From: Euborellia annulipes
Lineage: Eukaryota > Arthropoda > Insecta > Dermaptera > Anisolabididae
Direction: 5' to 3'
DNA length: 64,000 bases
Assembly: GCA_023213315.1 (NCBI GenBank)
Contig: JAKCPI010002627.1
Coordinates: forward strand, 1 to 64,000
The translations under genes and the position numbers were made by a program. Positions 1-10,869 of the stretch are shown here, in pieces. A model generated the notes under the pieces. The model ran no database searches and had not been told where the DNA came from. It was given only the letters and a program-made list of their open reading frames with translations. Numbering within the stretch: the stretch's first letter is position 1; every line of letters begins with the position of its first letter.

Positions 1-422
1 TTGAATTCAAATGTTGCCCTCGGGGCTTGGTGTAGAAGGAAGGTTGGCGTGCTAACCTCGTATGCAAGCGTCGCGGAGTTCGGACCCCGAGCAGTCCGAT
101 GATTTTATTTAAGCCATTTGGATGCCAAATGGCTTAAATAAAATACCTGGACCCCATATATATATATTAAATCAATAACGGTTATCGTAAATGTCTTATA
201 TGGCCTGAGTTGCCGAAAAGACAGTGTGAGTGTGAGTGTGAATGAGAAAAAGTGTGAATGTTTTTCAAAAAAATAAAAAAAAAAAAAAATTCAAATGTTC
301 CGTACTGTCGGGAACTAAATATGTATGTCGACACAAAATATCTGGGGTGACAAGCACAGAACACAACTTTCGATTACCGAAGGTAAGAGTAAAGTTGTGT
401 GCTATGCGCCAGTCACACCAGA
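1..422 (-). repeat. Family H copy (partial), split by a SINE
   Basis: Bases 1-15 and 288-422 form one minus-strand family H fragment. It includes the terminal hairpin (about 341-422), with complementary ends beginning TCTGGTGTGACTGG on the minus strand. A tRNA-SINE lies inside it (16-287) and duplicates AATTCAAATGTT at 4-15 and 288-299. The far end of the element lies outside the window. Confidence 0.85.
16..287 (+). repeat. tRNA-derived SINE, family A
   Basis: Starts with a tRNA-like head, GCCCTCGGGGC, followed by an A-box-like stretch (TTGGTGTAGAAGG) and a B-box-like GTTCGGACCCC. The body holds the inverted pair AAGCCATTTGG / CCAAATGGCTT and a GTGAGTGTGAATGAGAAAA stretch, and ends in an A-rich tail. 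A perfect 12-bp target duplication (AATTCAAATGTT) proves retroposition. The polymerase III boxes are an inference from pattern. Confidence 0.92.
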
Positions 423-1316
423 TTTTTTGAATATGATTTTTTTTATTTTTCAAAAAAATCACTGCCCGAGGGCTGGATATGATTGAAATGATATAGGTTA
501 GATGAGATTAATTTATAGACTTTGAAAATAACGTAACTTTAACAATTAAAAACTCATAAATTTTGGAACAAAAATAATTTTCCTGTAATCGTCATTTTTG
601 AATATATAAATTCATTTCGAAATTCTTACAGGATATCCAGATAAGCAAACGCAGTGACATATCTAGAAATTTATTTTGGGCAAGCGGGGAGGGGGGGCTG
701 ATATGTATACCGGGGGATTTGGGTGGTATGAAATACCCCTCCCAGTGGGAAAGAGGGGGGGGGGGTCCTCGCCCGGAAAATTTTTCTAAATTTTATGTAT
801 CTAGAAGCATTTTTAGACTACCTAATCAATCCTGGAATATTATTAATATATTAATCTTGAAACTGACCAAGTGACTTCAAATTGAAGTTACCAAGTCTTG
901 TTAGTTACAAGTAGACGAAAGAAAAGAATACAAAATTTTTTCTTTTATACATGATCTATTTGACCTGACGACTGTTGCGCAAAATACAATGCCTACATAA
1001 AATTTCAACTAGTGCCAACGGTTGATACTTCAAATCTAATATTAAAAATAATCTTGTTTTCTTTTTTTTTAAATTTATTTATAGAATATAAACAAATGGA
1101 GAACGAATTTTGTTTTGTTGTTGTTGAATAAAGACAAAGCTTTTGTTATTCAATTAAATATGAGAAGAGAACAACGAACAAGAGCAAGAGGGACCTTATA
1201 AGGTCAAAGAGGAGTGTATAATGCCAACTAAATAGGAGAGAGGGGACATCATAATAAATAAGCATTTACTTTTATAGTCAAAGAGAATATAACACGAAAA
1301 ATTTATAAAAAAAAAA
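423..1316. other. A+T-rich spacer, no gene seen
   Basis: No coding or structured feature was recognised. The stretch contains G-runs around 690-765, and a short piece near 585-640 weakly resembles the Helitron-like body seen elsewhere. Confidence 0.6.
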
Positions 1317-1974
1317 TCTGGTGTGACTGGACCACAGCACACGACTTTCTGTGAACTTCGGTAATCGAAATTTGTGTTCTGTGCTTGTCACACCAGATTT
1401 TTCGTGTCGACATGTATTTAGTTTCCGCCGATATATTAGAATTCAAGATATAAAATTTATAAGTATGGGGAAATATTTATATGTTGTTACCATGGCAACC
1501 ATTTCTCCTATTCATCCTATGAAGTATAAGAGTAAAGTTGTCTTCTGAAGATTTCAATTACAAAATGAGAATATACATTTTAAAGAGCATCTAGAAAATT
1601 AATGATTTATGAATTTTAATCAAAATCGTTGGGGCCAATTTTGGGAAAATCGAAAAAACTACATCAGTAATGTATTAGTACTTTTTGACCGATTTTGTTC
1701 AAAAGCTTATTTTCACGCCCTAGGTGAGTGTCTAATTTAAATATAAAATTTCAACCTCATAGCTCAATTCCTTCATGCTTTAAATTGAACACACACAGAC
1801 ACACACACACAGACAGACCACGTCACGAAAAAAACTTTTTTGAATTCAGGGGATCTCAAAATTTTGACCCGTTAACGTGTATATCCATTAAAATCTCGAA
1901 ATGGAATTTTCGCAATGAATCCAATATTTTCTTTCTCTCTCTATAAATTAACATATATAGACGTAAGAGAAAGT
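1317..1974 (+). repeat. Family H, full-length copy
   Basis: Left hairpin at 1317-1400, then the conserved body (ACCATGGCAACC near 1490, CA repeat near 1790-1815), and a right end at 1930-1974 finishing GTAAGAGAAAGT. It is flanked by A-runs on both sides and has no obvious longer target duplication. The short open frames over it are not proteins. Confidence 0.9.
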
Positions 1975-1990
1975 AAAAATTCCTCATTAA

Positions 1991-2506
1991 TAGAGACCGG
2001 ATTTTAAGCAAAATGCTTATTGCTGAATTTTATAAGCAACCATTAGATATTTAATTTCTATACGAATTAGGAAAAACTAAGTGCATTGAGACTGCATTTT
2101 TTATGCTTTTTTTTGCTTTTTTTTGAGTTTTCATGCTTTTTTTTCCCTTTCGTGCTTATTTGAACTTATTTTACGAATATTTATAATTTTTTTTTTTTTT
2201 TTTATTAAAAAACACTTTTTTTCCAATTCACGCACGCATACACCAGGGAGGTATATCCCCCCCCGGCCCCCGTCCCAAAAAAAAAAAATTCCAAAAACCC
2301 CGCAGTGCGAAAAATATTGCCCTGTAAAAAATTTTTTCCGCAGGGCGGGGCGGAATAAATTTAGTTTCTTTAAAAAAAAATTTGTAAACGCCATTGGTAT
2401 GAGTAAAAATTGCTTATGAGATGCTTTTTTTTCAACTTTTATGCTTATTTAACAACTTTTTATTCAAGTTTTTTATGCTTTTTTAAGCATTTTTGTCCGG
2501 TCTTTA
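1991..2506 (+). mobile_element. hAT-like MITE (TAGAGACCGGA termini)
   Basis: The termini TAGAGACCGGA and TCCGGTCTTTA are inverted. The element is flanked by a perfect 8-bp duplication, CTCATTAA (1983-1990, 2507-2514), which fits the hAT consensus nTnnnnAn. The interior carries repeated TTTTATGC/AAGCAT-type motifs and C/G runs and has no coding capacity. A second copy lies at 47849-48428 in opposite orientation. Superfamily placement rests on TIR and duplication length only. Confidence 0.85.
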
Positions 2507-2514
2507 CTCATTAA

Positions 2515-2925
2515 TAATTTTTAAGAACGCTTACTTGCTAACTAACTATAGTTTTATTATTTATTCTTTTTTTTTTTTGCATCTGAGGCCATATTTTTTT
2601 TTTAAAGGCTAAAATTGATATTATTCTTGAAAGGACTTAAAAACACTTAACATTAAAAAAGAGTTAATTTTGTATAACACAAAAAAAAAAAACATTATTT
2701 CAAAAATTTAGAAAAAAATTGTTTTCTCGAGGTCCATAACTCCACCTCTTAAAGCTACGCCCCCACAAATAACGTAATTGATTACATCTGCTATTAATTT
2801 AGGATGCAAAGAATCCACAGTTTTTTTTTTAATTCAATTCAAAATGGCATTATTATTATTCTTCCTTCGTTATCTCAGTGATTCACCCATCCTAGATGGA
2901 GCACCGAATCGTTAAATGATTACGC
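2515..2925. other. A+T-rich spacer, nothing recognised
   Basis: Homopolymer A/T runs dominate. No ORF, tRNA or terminal repeat was recognised. Confidence 0.5.
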
Positions 2926-3177
2926 TAGTCGAAAAAATGAACTTTTTTTTCTTTCACAAGAATAAAAGAAGTTAAAGAAGAAAAATAAGATATGAGATTC
3001 TAAAAATATTTTTCATGCTGAATCCAAATATCATTTCAGTTCAACCATCAGGCAAAACACAAAATTCTTGCATGATGGTTAAACTGAAATGATATTTGAA
3101 TTCAGCATGAAAAATATCTCTAGAAACTCATATCTTTCTTTATTCTTGTGAAAGAAAAAGAAGTTCATTTTTTCGAC
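2926..3177. repeat. Foldback repeat, arms about 110-125 bp
   Basis: The left arm (2926-3053) reads from GTCGAAAAAATGAAC to GTTCAACCATCA. The right arm (3072-3177) is its near-complete inverse, ending GTTCATTTTTTCGACCA. The spacer is only about 18 bases, so a long hairpin could form. The termini resemble a MITE, but no target duplication was identified. Confidence 0.75.
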
Positions 3178-4403
3178 CAGTGAGTGTACTTGTGTTTTTT
3201 CTTTGCTGACGTTTTTGTTCATAATTTCGTTAATAATTAGCAGATTTTTATGAATGAATGATTTTTAGAAAGCCAAAGAACTATAGAATATCGTACATAT
3301 ATGTTTTTTGCATTCAGGGATATCTAAAATTGTATTAGGGGTGACCAAAGCAAAAAAAATCTTGAAAATTTCGATTTTTCTAAAACTTTAAGCCGTTTGC
3401 GGCGACGTCTAAATGACCTCCGATTGGGATGAAACTTAAAATTTATATGTATTCTAACTATCTGTATATTTTTACGGGGTGTCGCGTTAAAAATAATTTG
3501 AACATTCTAAATAAAAGCCGTTTTAGAGCACATTTTCTATTAAAATCTATTTTTCTCTATATCTCTAAAACTGTGCCTGATGGGAAAATTCTAACTACAT
3601 ATCTGAATTCAGAATGAAAAAATGTACTAGATTCACTAATCAGATTTTTTGTGAAGAAAACCTTGTCGACCAGCGTTATTGAAAATTTTATTAAATTTAA
3701 TGATGAGCAAACCTTTCATTTTGGAATTTAACTAACAACTTGAACGAATTACCAAGAGAAAGAGCTTTCTTTCTTTTAAGCCTCTTTTTTAAATCCTCTC
3801 ATTTAAATCTTTTCTATTTTTTTTTTGTCTCCCTTGCCGAGCACAAAAGCCAAATGTCGTTAGTTTTACCTGAGAGGATTCTTTTTATTTAAACATATAC
3901 AATACATGATCTAGATTGTATTTGCAAAAAGAATTGACAAAAATTTCTCTTCTTCTCTGTTATCACAAAAGAATCTTTGGCAAAAAGACACCTGAACTGA
4001 TGACAATAGGGCATGTGAAGGGAGACCTTGGAAAAAAAAAACGAAAAACGTCCGAAAAGAACACCCACAAATCCAAAGTGCGAATCAGGGGGGGGAGCAT
4101 ATCCATCATGTGTATGTAGGATTATTTATTAATTTAAAAAATAACAACGCACACGGAGAAATAAACAAAAAATTCGGTTCAACAAACTCGTTAATAAATT
4201 TGAATAATTTACTCGCATAAATATGCATTTATTTTTTATTTATAACGCTATTTAATAATTATCTTATGAAGAGTAACTCCCTTTTATCGATCTAGAATCC
4301 CTTCTTTTGGCTTTTACTTTGTCTTAGCTACGACTTTGTTTCTTCTTAAAAAGGCCTGTTCTAATCTACCTTGATAATAGTCCTACTCTAATTTTATTAA
4401 ACA
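3178..4403. other. Spacer with degraded repeat fragments
   Basis: No gene was recognised. The segment at 3510-3575 (AGCCGTTTTAGAG...CTAAAACTGTGCCTGA) recurs at 14455-14516, so it is part of another dispersed repeat. The stretch at 4330-4380 is inverted relative to 20835-20875. Confidence 0.5.
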
Positions 4404-4990
4404 TCTATATATATAATTCGCTAATGCCCGTCTGTCTGTCTATCCGGGTCTATTTAAGCAACTTCCCGTTGGAATTTTCAAATGAAATTTTATATGCATA
4501 AAGAGGACCTTCTCGGGATTACAGTGAAATTATTTTCATCCCGAAATTCCTTCTAACATTCTTAAAGTTACGATTTCTCTGGAAAATGTATAGAAAAATA
4601 TTTATGTAATCTTTTCATTTGTGTATTCCATGAATGTAAACAAATCCTCAAGCCGGCACTGGATTGGAATGGAATAATATTTCTTTTCGCCCTCGGGGCA
4701 TGGCGTAGAGGTTAGCGTGCTAACCTCGTATACCAAAAGTCGCGGGTTCGGACCCCAGGCAGCCCGATGATTTTATTTAAGCCATTTGGATATCAAATGG
4801 CTTAAATAAGAATGTCTGGACCCCAATAGATATTTTAAACATTCGAGTATCGTTTAAAGTCTTAAATGGCCCAAGTTGCCGAAAAGACTGTGTGTATATG
4901 ATTGTGAATGAGAAAAAAGTGTGTTTTTTATTTAAAAAAAAGGCGTGGGGGGGGTCCAGGGGGCCCGCAGAGGGCGGGCGTCGCGGCTAG
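4404..4990 (+). mobile_element. Non-autonomous Helitron-like element
   Basis: The 5' end is TCTATATATATAATTCG preceded by A. The 3' end is CTAG followed by T, with a GCCCGC-AGAGG-GCGGGC hairpin seven bases before CTAG. This is the Helitron layout (5' TC, 3' hairpin then CTRR, A/T insertion, no TIR). No Rep/helicase is encoded. A family A SINE interrupts it at 4689-4940. Related ends occur at 38294, 41088/44161 and 55993. Confidence 0.82.
4689..4940 (+). repeat. SINE family A, nested in Helitron
   Basis: Has the head GCCCTCGGGGCATGGCGTAG, an A box TGGCGTAGAGG and a B box GGGTTCGGACCCC. The body with inverted AAGCCATTTGG/CCAAATGGCTT and an A-rich end match the copy at 16-287. The target duplication is not clear here. 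Confidence 0.88.
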
Positions 4991-5086
4991 TTTTATTTAA
5001 ATTTTAATAAATTGAATAAAAATTTGTATTTGTGTTAAATATACTTAGAAATGAATTGTAGTTGTAGCTGTTGAGTTGTAACAAGG

Positions 5087-5335
5087 AAGGGTTGCAGGAG
5101 CAGAGAGTGGCAGCCAAATTTTCTTTCTTTAATTATTTTATTGGGCCGACGTTTCGGCCTCGATAGATGCCATCTTCAGAGCCCAATAAGGATCAAGGAA
5201 ATATATATAATTTGCATTAGGCAGCTATGTGTAATGATGCCCATCAGGTAAAAGATCTTTCAAATGTCGGCCCAATAAAATATTAAAAGAAAAAAAAATT
5301 TGGCTGCCAGTCTCTACTCCAGCAATCCTTTCTAG
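5087..5335. repeat. Inverted-repeat retroelement with hammerhead-like motif
   Basis: The outer arms 5087-5149 and 5267-5335 are complementary (GTTGCAGGAGCAGAGAG... against ...CTCTACTCCAGCAATCC). On the minus strand, 5180-5147 reads CTGAAGAT-GGC-loop-GCC-GAAACGTCGG: a CUGANGA box, a short helix and GAAAC, as in hammerhead ribozymes, but with one extra base after CUGANGA. Not coding. A Penelope-like origin is an inference. Confidence 0.6.
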
Positions 5336-6020
5336 AGGTTACTTAGAAATTTATAAGATATTTCATATTAAATGCTTCTTAAATTAGAATATAATTAAGA
5401 TATTACGCTTGTTTTTGAAGCGCAAAGTATGTTATTAAGTTTAGAGAGAAAGTATTGCGATCTTGTCGAGATTTTGATGGGGTTCGTTCGGGATCCACAC
5501 AAGTGCTTCCTGCAAAGAGGTTCCTCTGGGTGGAAATTGTAAACCGATATCTGAGAAAGATCGGAATCTATCATGAAGGAGGAAAGGAGAGGGGAAGGGC
5601 TCTATTATGTTTGTTGAATAAATAAATTTGCATTTCATTTAAACACCTTCAATTTTGTTCACTTTATTTTTTGATATTTAATTTATTTAAAAATATATAA
5701 TTAAAAAAAAAATGCTTTGGGTTCGATCACATATTACTTAACGCCCCCCCCCCTCCCACCTGTCAAAGTTAATCACATACAAACAAACCCCCCTCACAAG
5801 ATAATAACGAATAAAATTTCTTATACAAAATTCATCATAGCATTTTATCTTTTTATGTTTTTAGTACATTTTCTCTCGTGACTCAAATGATCACTCCATT
5901 GTTTTTTTTTAATTTTTCAAAAAATTTTATAAATTCAACTATTCATTGTTATGTCACACTTAGAGAATCCCCAAAACAAGGGAGAAATAATTTAATTTTT
6001 TCTTGTAAAAATTGTTGAAT
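5336..6020. other. Spacer with family H scrap
   Basis: 5441-5480 (AGAGAGAAAGTATTGCGATC then GAGATTTTGATGG) is a scrap of the family H right end, so the small minus-strand frame there is not a gene. 5537-5567 (ATTGTAAACCGATATCTGAG...) recurs at 11144-11172. Otherwise A+T-rich. Confidence 0.5.
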
Positions 6021-6033
6021 AATTATGTCTTAA

Positions 6034-6306
6034 GCCCCCGGGTGTGGCGTAGTAGGTAGCGTGCCTACCTCCTATACCAAACGTCGCGGGTTCGGACCCA
6101 GGCAGTCCGATGATTTTATTTAAGCCATTTGGATACCAGATGGCTTAAATAGAAATGCCTGAACCCCTAATAGATAATATATATTACAACGGTTATCGTC
6201 AAAGTCTTAAATGGCCTAAGTTGCCGAAAAGACTGTATGAATGTGTGTGTGTGTGTGTAAGTGTGAATGAGAAAAAAGAGAGAATGTTTAAAAAAAAAAA
6301 AAAAAA
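6034..6306 (+). repeat. SINE family A with 13-bp target duplication
   Basis: A full-length copy with the head GCCCCCGGGTGTGGCGTAG, the B box GGGTTCGGACCC and a long A tail. It is flanked by perfect AATTATGTCTTAA (6021-6033 and 6307-6319). Together with 16-287 this defines the exact family ends. Confidence 0.93.
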
Positions 6307-6319
6307 AATTATGTCTTAA

Positions 6320-7070
6320 AATAAAAGCGTGGTGCGCTCATTGATTAAGGATTGTTTGTATATTCTTAGACCCTTGGAACCCCCCTTTGTAGCGCTTTTA
6401 TTTTAAATAATAAATATTCAACAATATTATACAAAAAAAATGTAATATTTGATTGGTAGCCAATTCAATTCAAATGCCATATGAAGCAGGATGCGAACCC
6501 CTGACCTAGAGAGGTCAAGGGCACAAGCAACAAGAAAACAAAATTTAATATCTACGAATTTGAAATTTGAATTAGCTACTCCTCTGGCAGGTAACACTAA
6601 ACGTTTAAATAAAATAGGCCAAAGAGTACTAATATTTTACTGTGGCACTTTTTTTTTTCAATTTTCTCAAAATTTACACTAATGATTTTGATAAAAATTT
6701 ATTGAATCAATGTGCTTGTTTTTAGATGATCAGTAAAATTTTTCGAGAAAATTGTTTTACTGATGTAGTATTTTAGATTTTTCCAATTCATTATCCGGCT
6801 CTTCCTTTAATAGTCAATATAGTCAATGATAAATCCCCATATGGGGATTTGCATGTTAATTTCGATTTCGACTTTTTACACATTTAAAACAATTTTTTCC
6901 AATTCTTATGAAATTTTGTATTTATTTAGGATTCTTTATTGCAGCGTTTTCCAAACTGTGAGGCGCGCCTCCCTAGGGAGGCGCGGACTAGTCTAAGGGG
7001 AGGCGCGAATATTAGCCACAGCTAGCAATTTTCTAAATTAGTATAATGCTGTTTTATGGTTAGTGAAATT
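6320..7070. other. Spacer with tRNA-like and family H fragments
   Basis: On the minus strand 6481-6530 contains a B-box-like GGGGTTCGCATCC with a short stem, probably a fragment of another tRNA-derived repeat. 6610-6780 contains degenerate family H body. A G+C island (6955-7010, GAGGCGCGCCTCCC) looks like part of a repeat. No gene. Confidence 0.45.
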
Positions 7071-7266
7071 TGTATCAGGAATAAAAGTTTGAAGAAAACG
7101 CAGCCAGAATTTCTTCTTTAAAAATATATTTTTAACAGCTGACGTTTCGGCTTTGGTTAACGCCATCTTCAGTTAAACAGCTGACGTTTTGACTTCTGTT
7201 AAAAATATATTTTTTTAAACAAAAAATTCTGGCTGCGATTTTTTCAAACTTTCATTCCAGATACGA
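7071..7266. repeat. Inverted-repeat element with hammerhead-like motif
   Basis: The outer arms (TGTATCAGGAATAAAAG... and ...CTTTCATTCCAGATAC) are complementary. Between them, the minus strand at 7172-7141 reads CTGAAGAT-GGC...GCC-GAAACGTC, the same box-helix-box pattern as at 5180-5147. A second, degenerate box (GACGTTTTGAC) lies at 7181-7192. Confidence 0.6.
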
Positions 7267-8268
7267 TTTTCTAAATGTTTGCGAAAGTCTTGTAATAATA
7301 AAAAATATAATAATTTCTAATAATGCATTTTTTTGCAATAAAAATTTTTGTGTTTGTATTATTATATAAAAATGGGGGAGGGGGGCGTTATACAATTAAA
7401 TATTTTTAAGGGAGGCGTGGTAATAAAAAGTTTAGAAACCACTCTATTGTGTATAAAATATAATATGAGATTAAAATTTTGAAAAATAACCATAATTTAT
7501 ATCAAACAGTCAACATTTAAAATCATTGTTGAGCGATTTTCTAATACCACCACCAGATATTGAATAAAAACGTCACGGGCATCTGTTTTCAATATTTATA
7601 TTTTTATATTGCCATAAATAAGCCCGAACCGAAGGAAGAAGCCATTGTAATTGGGCTTCCTCTCTTTGCACGCAGGTGGTTGCTTACAAGCAATATGGTT
7701 GGTGAAATTTTTGCAAAAAAGAAGCTACCTGAGCTCATTCTCAAGGTCTCTCTCTTGGGCCGACAAACAATCAACCGGGCAGGCAAGCAGCCAGGGCTAT
7801 TTCCTTTCTTATGAATTTGTCTTCTATTTTTACGAGGTGTTGTTATGTTTTGTTGAAAGGGAGAAAATAAAATACATATGTCAATATATAATATTTCTCA
7901 CCAACTAAAATTAAAAAAAGACCTTGAAAAAAAAAAAAAAAGATTTAACTGAGGTAGGATTAAAACAAATCTATTTGTTCTGGGCAACTTAACATTCTTA
8001 TACCATTGTAGATTTGTTAATGATAATGCGGGCGATCTGACAGGCGTAGGATTAAAATTGGATCTACTGTACTTAGGTTTGAATGAGAGGCAGCTCTGAA
8101 GAATGTTAATTGTAGTCAATATTGTAAAGATTTGTCTGTATATTTTGAATAAATATTTAAGTAAACTGAGACGGCTCCTTGCCGAAAAAAAAGTCTGGTG
8201 GGACTTAATGCACACAAGATTTTTTGTACCTTAGTTAACTTGACTTCTTGCATATCATATGTAAAAAA
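7267..8268. other. Spacer, nothing gene-like confirmed
   Basis: A frame of 84 codons at 7560-7814 has no recognisable domain and no support beyond being open. A degraded hairpin scrap (GTCTGGTGGGACTTAATGC) lies near 8191. Low-complexity A/T elsewhere. Confidence 0.45.
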
Positions 8269-8387
8269 TCTGATGTGACTGGTCGCACAGCACACTCTTA
8301 CCTTCGGTAATCGAAAGTTGTGTTCTGTGCTTGTCACACCAGATTTTTCGTGTCGACATATATTTAGTTTCCGCCGAAATATATAGA
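8269..8387 (+). repeat. Family H, 5' hairpin only (truncated)
   Basis: Hairpin TCTGATGTGACTGG...TGTCACACCAGA with the TTCGG tip, followed by TTTCGTGTCGACATATATTTAG. The body is lost after about 8387. Confidence 0.85.
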
Positions 8388-8944
8388 CTAAATTAAAATA
8401 ATTAATTAAAGCGAATTTATTTATTTTTTTTTTTTAACAAAAATTTAAAAATTTTTAAAAAATAAATAAACAAAGCTTGTGTTCCTAATTTCAGTCCTTA
8501 ATTAAACCTTAACAGAACTCTGGGTCTTAGCTAGTTAGCTACGGGCTCTTATTTAATCATATGATTATCTTAAAAAAAGAATCGAACATCAATTTATCCG
8601 AGGGATAGCTAGTTATTTTTTTATTTTTTTTTATAAAAAAAACACACACACACACACATTCACATAGTCTTTTCGGGAACTCAGGCCATATGGACCCTGT
8701 TATGCAATGGTGTGTCAAAGACCAAACATCGAGTTTTGAGAAAATCAACAATAAAGTTTTTTGTTTACATTGGATTATATATAATTTTTCTTGTCAATTG
8801 TGCAAATAACATTAAATATAAATTTTTTTACGACATATTTCATAAAAAATACTATTAATTATAGCATTTGAAACAATATTCCGTGCTTAACTCAATTTTG
8901 AATTTTTTTGGTCTTTGACACACCATTGCATAACCCAGACAGCC

Positions 8945-9462
8945 TGGAATATTGCAGTAATATTGCAGCAATTTTGCCAACCTTGCACAATATTGACAAT
9001 ATTGGAGCAACATTGCTGTAATTCCGCTGCGCAATATTGAAGTGAGGACATTGCAGAAATATTGCAGCAATATTGCTGTGGCAACATTGAAGTGTGAATA
9101 TTGCGGCAATATTGCAGTGGCAACATTGAATAGTGAATATTGCAGCAATATTGCATCAATATTGCCGTTGCAATATTTGAAGTGTGAATATTGTTGCAAT
9201 ATTGCATCAATATTGCTGTTGCAATATTGAATACTGAATATTTCAGCAATGTTGCAATGGCAATATTAAAGTGTAAATATTGCAGTAATATTCCTGAAAT
9301 ATTACAGTGGCAACATTGAAGAGTGAATATTGAAGCAATATTGCAGCACAATGTTGCAATGGCAACATTGAAGTATGAATATTGCAGCAATATTGCAGGG
9401 TCAATATTGAAGTGTGAATATTGCAGCAATATTGAAGTGGCAACATTGAATAGTGAATATAG
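8945..9462. repeat. Tandem array of ATATTGCAGCAATATTG units
   Basis: Repeated GAATATTGCAGCAATATTGC and GTGGCAACATTGAAGTG blocks alternate. The units are internally palindromic (GCAATATTGC). The 196-codon minus-strand frame across it is a by-product of the period and is not a protein. Confidence 0.9.
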
Positions 9463-9509
9463 GGTTAAAATTATCATATCAACTTTATAATATTCATATT
9501 AATTAAATT

Positions 9510-9655
9510 AATTAATGCCCGTGATGACCCGTAGCTTCTTGAGCCTGGGGTCCCGGCTTCCCTTTCCGTCCCTAGCGAGAAAAATTTATTTCATTTGAAT
9601 TGACTGCAAATAATTTGAAATAAATAGGGATGAGGTCTAAATCACCTTAAGGTAA
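9510..9655 (+). repeat. SINE family B, degraded copy
   Basis: Matches the minus-strand SINE at 44406-44596: GCGAGAAAAATTTATTTCAT, ATAATTTGAAATAAATAGGG and GGTCTAAAT are shared. The tRNA-like head (GTAGCTTCTTGAGCCTGGGG...) is decayed. It lies within the CCCAG-ended element. Confidence 0.75.
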
Positions 9656-10111
9656 AGGCACCAGTAATGGACCATGCACCAGTAATGGACCTTTTGGCAG
9701 AGATTTTGATAAAATAAGGATTAGGTATTTTTTGCAGCGTTGATTTTATATGTATATTCAAGTTACGTTATCTGGCTTCTTGTTCTTGCAGTTTGCGCAT
9801 GCTCGCTTCATCACTTTATCATTTTATCGCATTTTATGTGCAGCGTTTTGCAAGACATACTATACATTGCTCTTTCCTAGTCATTTTGGTTAAGGATCGC
9901 TGGCTGTCTATATTAAAATATTAAGCACCCACAAAATATTTAAAGGAAAGTTTATATATATATATTTATTCTTAGAATAATAAACTAGGATAATAGTCGA
10001 TATTTTACTATATAATCTTTATCTTTATATTAATCTTACAGATTATCTAGAAATGGACCGGGGCGGTCCATTTCTGAATTAATTAGAATTTTTTATTTTT
10101 GTTTTATAATG

Positions 10112-10155
<44 letters not shown>

Positions 10156-10385
10156 TTTAAATATTAAAAATTATTATTTTTTTACAATTTATAAGTGACT
10201 TTTTGTTTAAAAAAAAATTTAATAGTACTACATACGAATTAAGTAGCTTAAAAAGTGTTGAAATTTCATATAGCAAAACGTCCGAGGCAGCAAAGGAGTC
10301 GAATATTGGAATCAAGACATTGGAAATATTGGAAATGCAAAAAACTCGTGTTCAAATCCCTCTATGAACAAGTTTTTTTTTTTAC
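9656..10385. other. Interior of the CCCAG-ended element, no transposase
   Basis: Contains a GCACCAGTAATGGACC pair near 9658-9690 and a GGTCCATTTCTG near 10065. A pure A-run spans about 10120-10150. No open frame of note. Confidence 0.6.
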
Positions 10386-10387
10386 CC

Positions 10388-10640
10388 TGCAATATTGCCA
10401 CAATATTCCATGCAATATTGCCGGAATATTCCCGTAATATTGCTGCAATACTCACAATATCCGCGTAATATTGCTGCAATACTTGCAATATTTTTGTAAT
10501 ATTGCAACAATATTCCATTCAGTATTGCCACAATATTCCTGCAAGTTACAAAGAGGCGGACATAGGAATATTGCAACAATGTTGCTGCATTGTTCCTGCA
10601 ATATTCCCTGCAAGGTTAAATATTGCAATGTAAGATTCCT
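10388..10640. repeat. ATATTGC tandem array, right arm
   Basis: Units such as GCAATATTGCCACAATATTCC and GTAATATTGCTGCAATACTC repeat with small changes and mirror the left arm in inverted orientation. Confidence 0.85.
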
Positions 10641-10839
10641 GCAATATTAATGCAAGATTCCAGGCTGTCTGGGAACAGGGTCCATATAAGACTATGACTA
10701 TATCAGTTAATATACATATTAGAGATCCAGGAATTCTTATTTAAGCCATTTGGTATCCAAATGGGATCCGAACCCCCGATCCTTGTATACAAGGTAGACG
10801 CGCTACCAACTACGCCAAGCCCGGGGCTAGCGACTAGTT

Positions 10840-10869
10840 AACATATATATATATATAGAGGTAAGAGAA
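10840..10869 (+). repeat. Family H right-end fragment
   Basis: ACATATATATATATATAGAG followed by GTAAGAGAAAGT, identical in form to the family H terminus. The rest of the element is absent. Confidence 0.7.

Larger units (their letters stand above)
8934..10673. mobile_element. CCCAG-ended DNA transposon with ATATTGC satellite arms
   Basis: The ends CCCAGACAGCCTGGAAT and ATTCCAGGCTGTCTGGG are inverted and flanked by AA (8932-8933, 10674-10675). Comparison with the empty site at 40669-40684 supports a 2-bp duplication. Subterminal arrays (8950-9460, 10388-10640) consist of GCAATATTGC-type units, partly in a higher-order period of about 56 bp. The interior has no transposase. The long open frames here are repeat artefacts. 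Superfamily is not certain; a 2-bp duplication would fit an ISL2EU-like group. Confidence 0.75.
8692..10684. mobile_element. MITE with GGACCCTGTTATGC ends, split by a second transposon
   Basis: The termini GGACCCTGTTATGCAATGG and GCATAACAGGGTCC are inverted, as are the adjacent GTGTGTCAAAGACCAAA and TTTGGTCTTTGACACAC. Without its insert it is about 250 bp. ATAT flanks both sides (about 8688-8691, 10685-10688), so the duplication may be ATAT or a shorter part. Related pieces lie at 40540-40684 and 56466-56640. Confidence 0.78.
8620..10827 (-). repeat. SINE family A, split by nested insertions
   Basis: The SINE tail and 3' body lie at about 8620-8691. The rest, including the B box (minus strand of GATCCGAACCCCC) and the tRNA-like head (minus strand of CTACGCCAAGCCCGGGGC), lies at about 10688-10827. 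The reading AGGCCATAT / AAGAC is continuous once the insert at 8692-10684 is removed. Confidence 0.85.

Noticed and set aside
7560..7814. Possible small host gene of 84 codons
   Set aside because: No domain, no splice or poly(A) context, overlapping frames of equal length on the same and opposite strands.
8887..9477. 196-codon minus-strand open frame
   Set aside because: It lies wholly in the ATATTGC tandem array. Repeated CCNI/LQYCCN-type peptides come from the period. No domain.
8934..10673. CRISPR array in the ATATTGC region
   Set aside because: Units are contiguous without unique spacers, vary in length, and sit in the arms of a TIR transposon in a eukaryotic genome.
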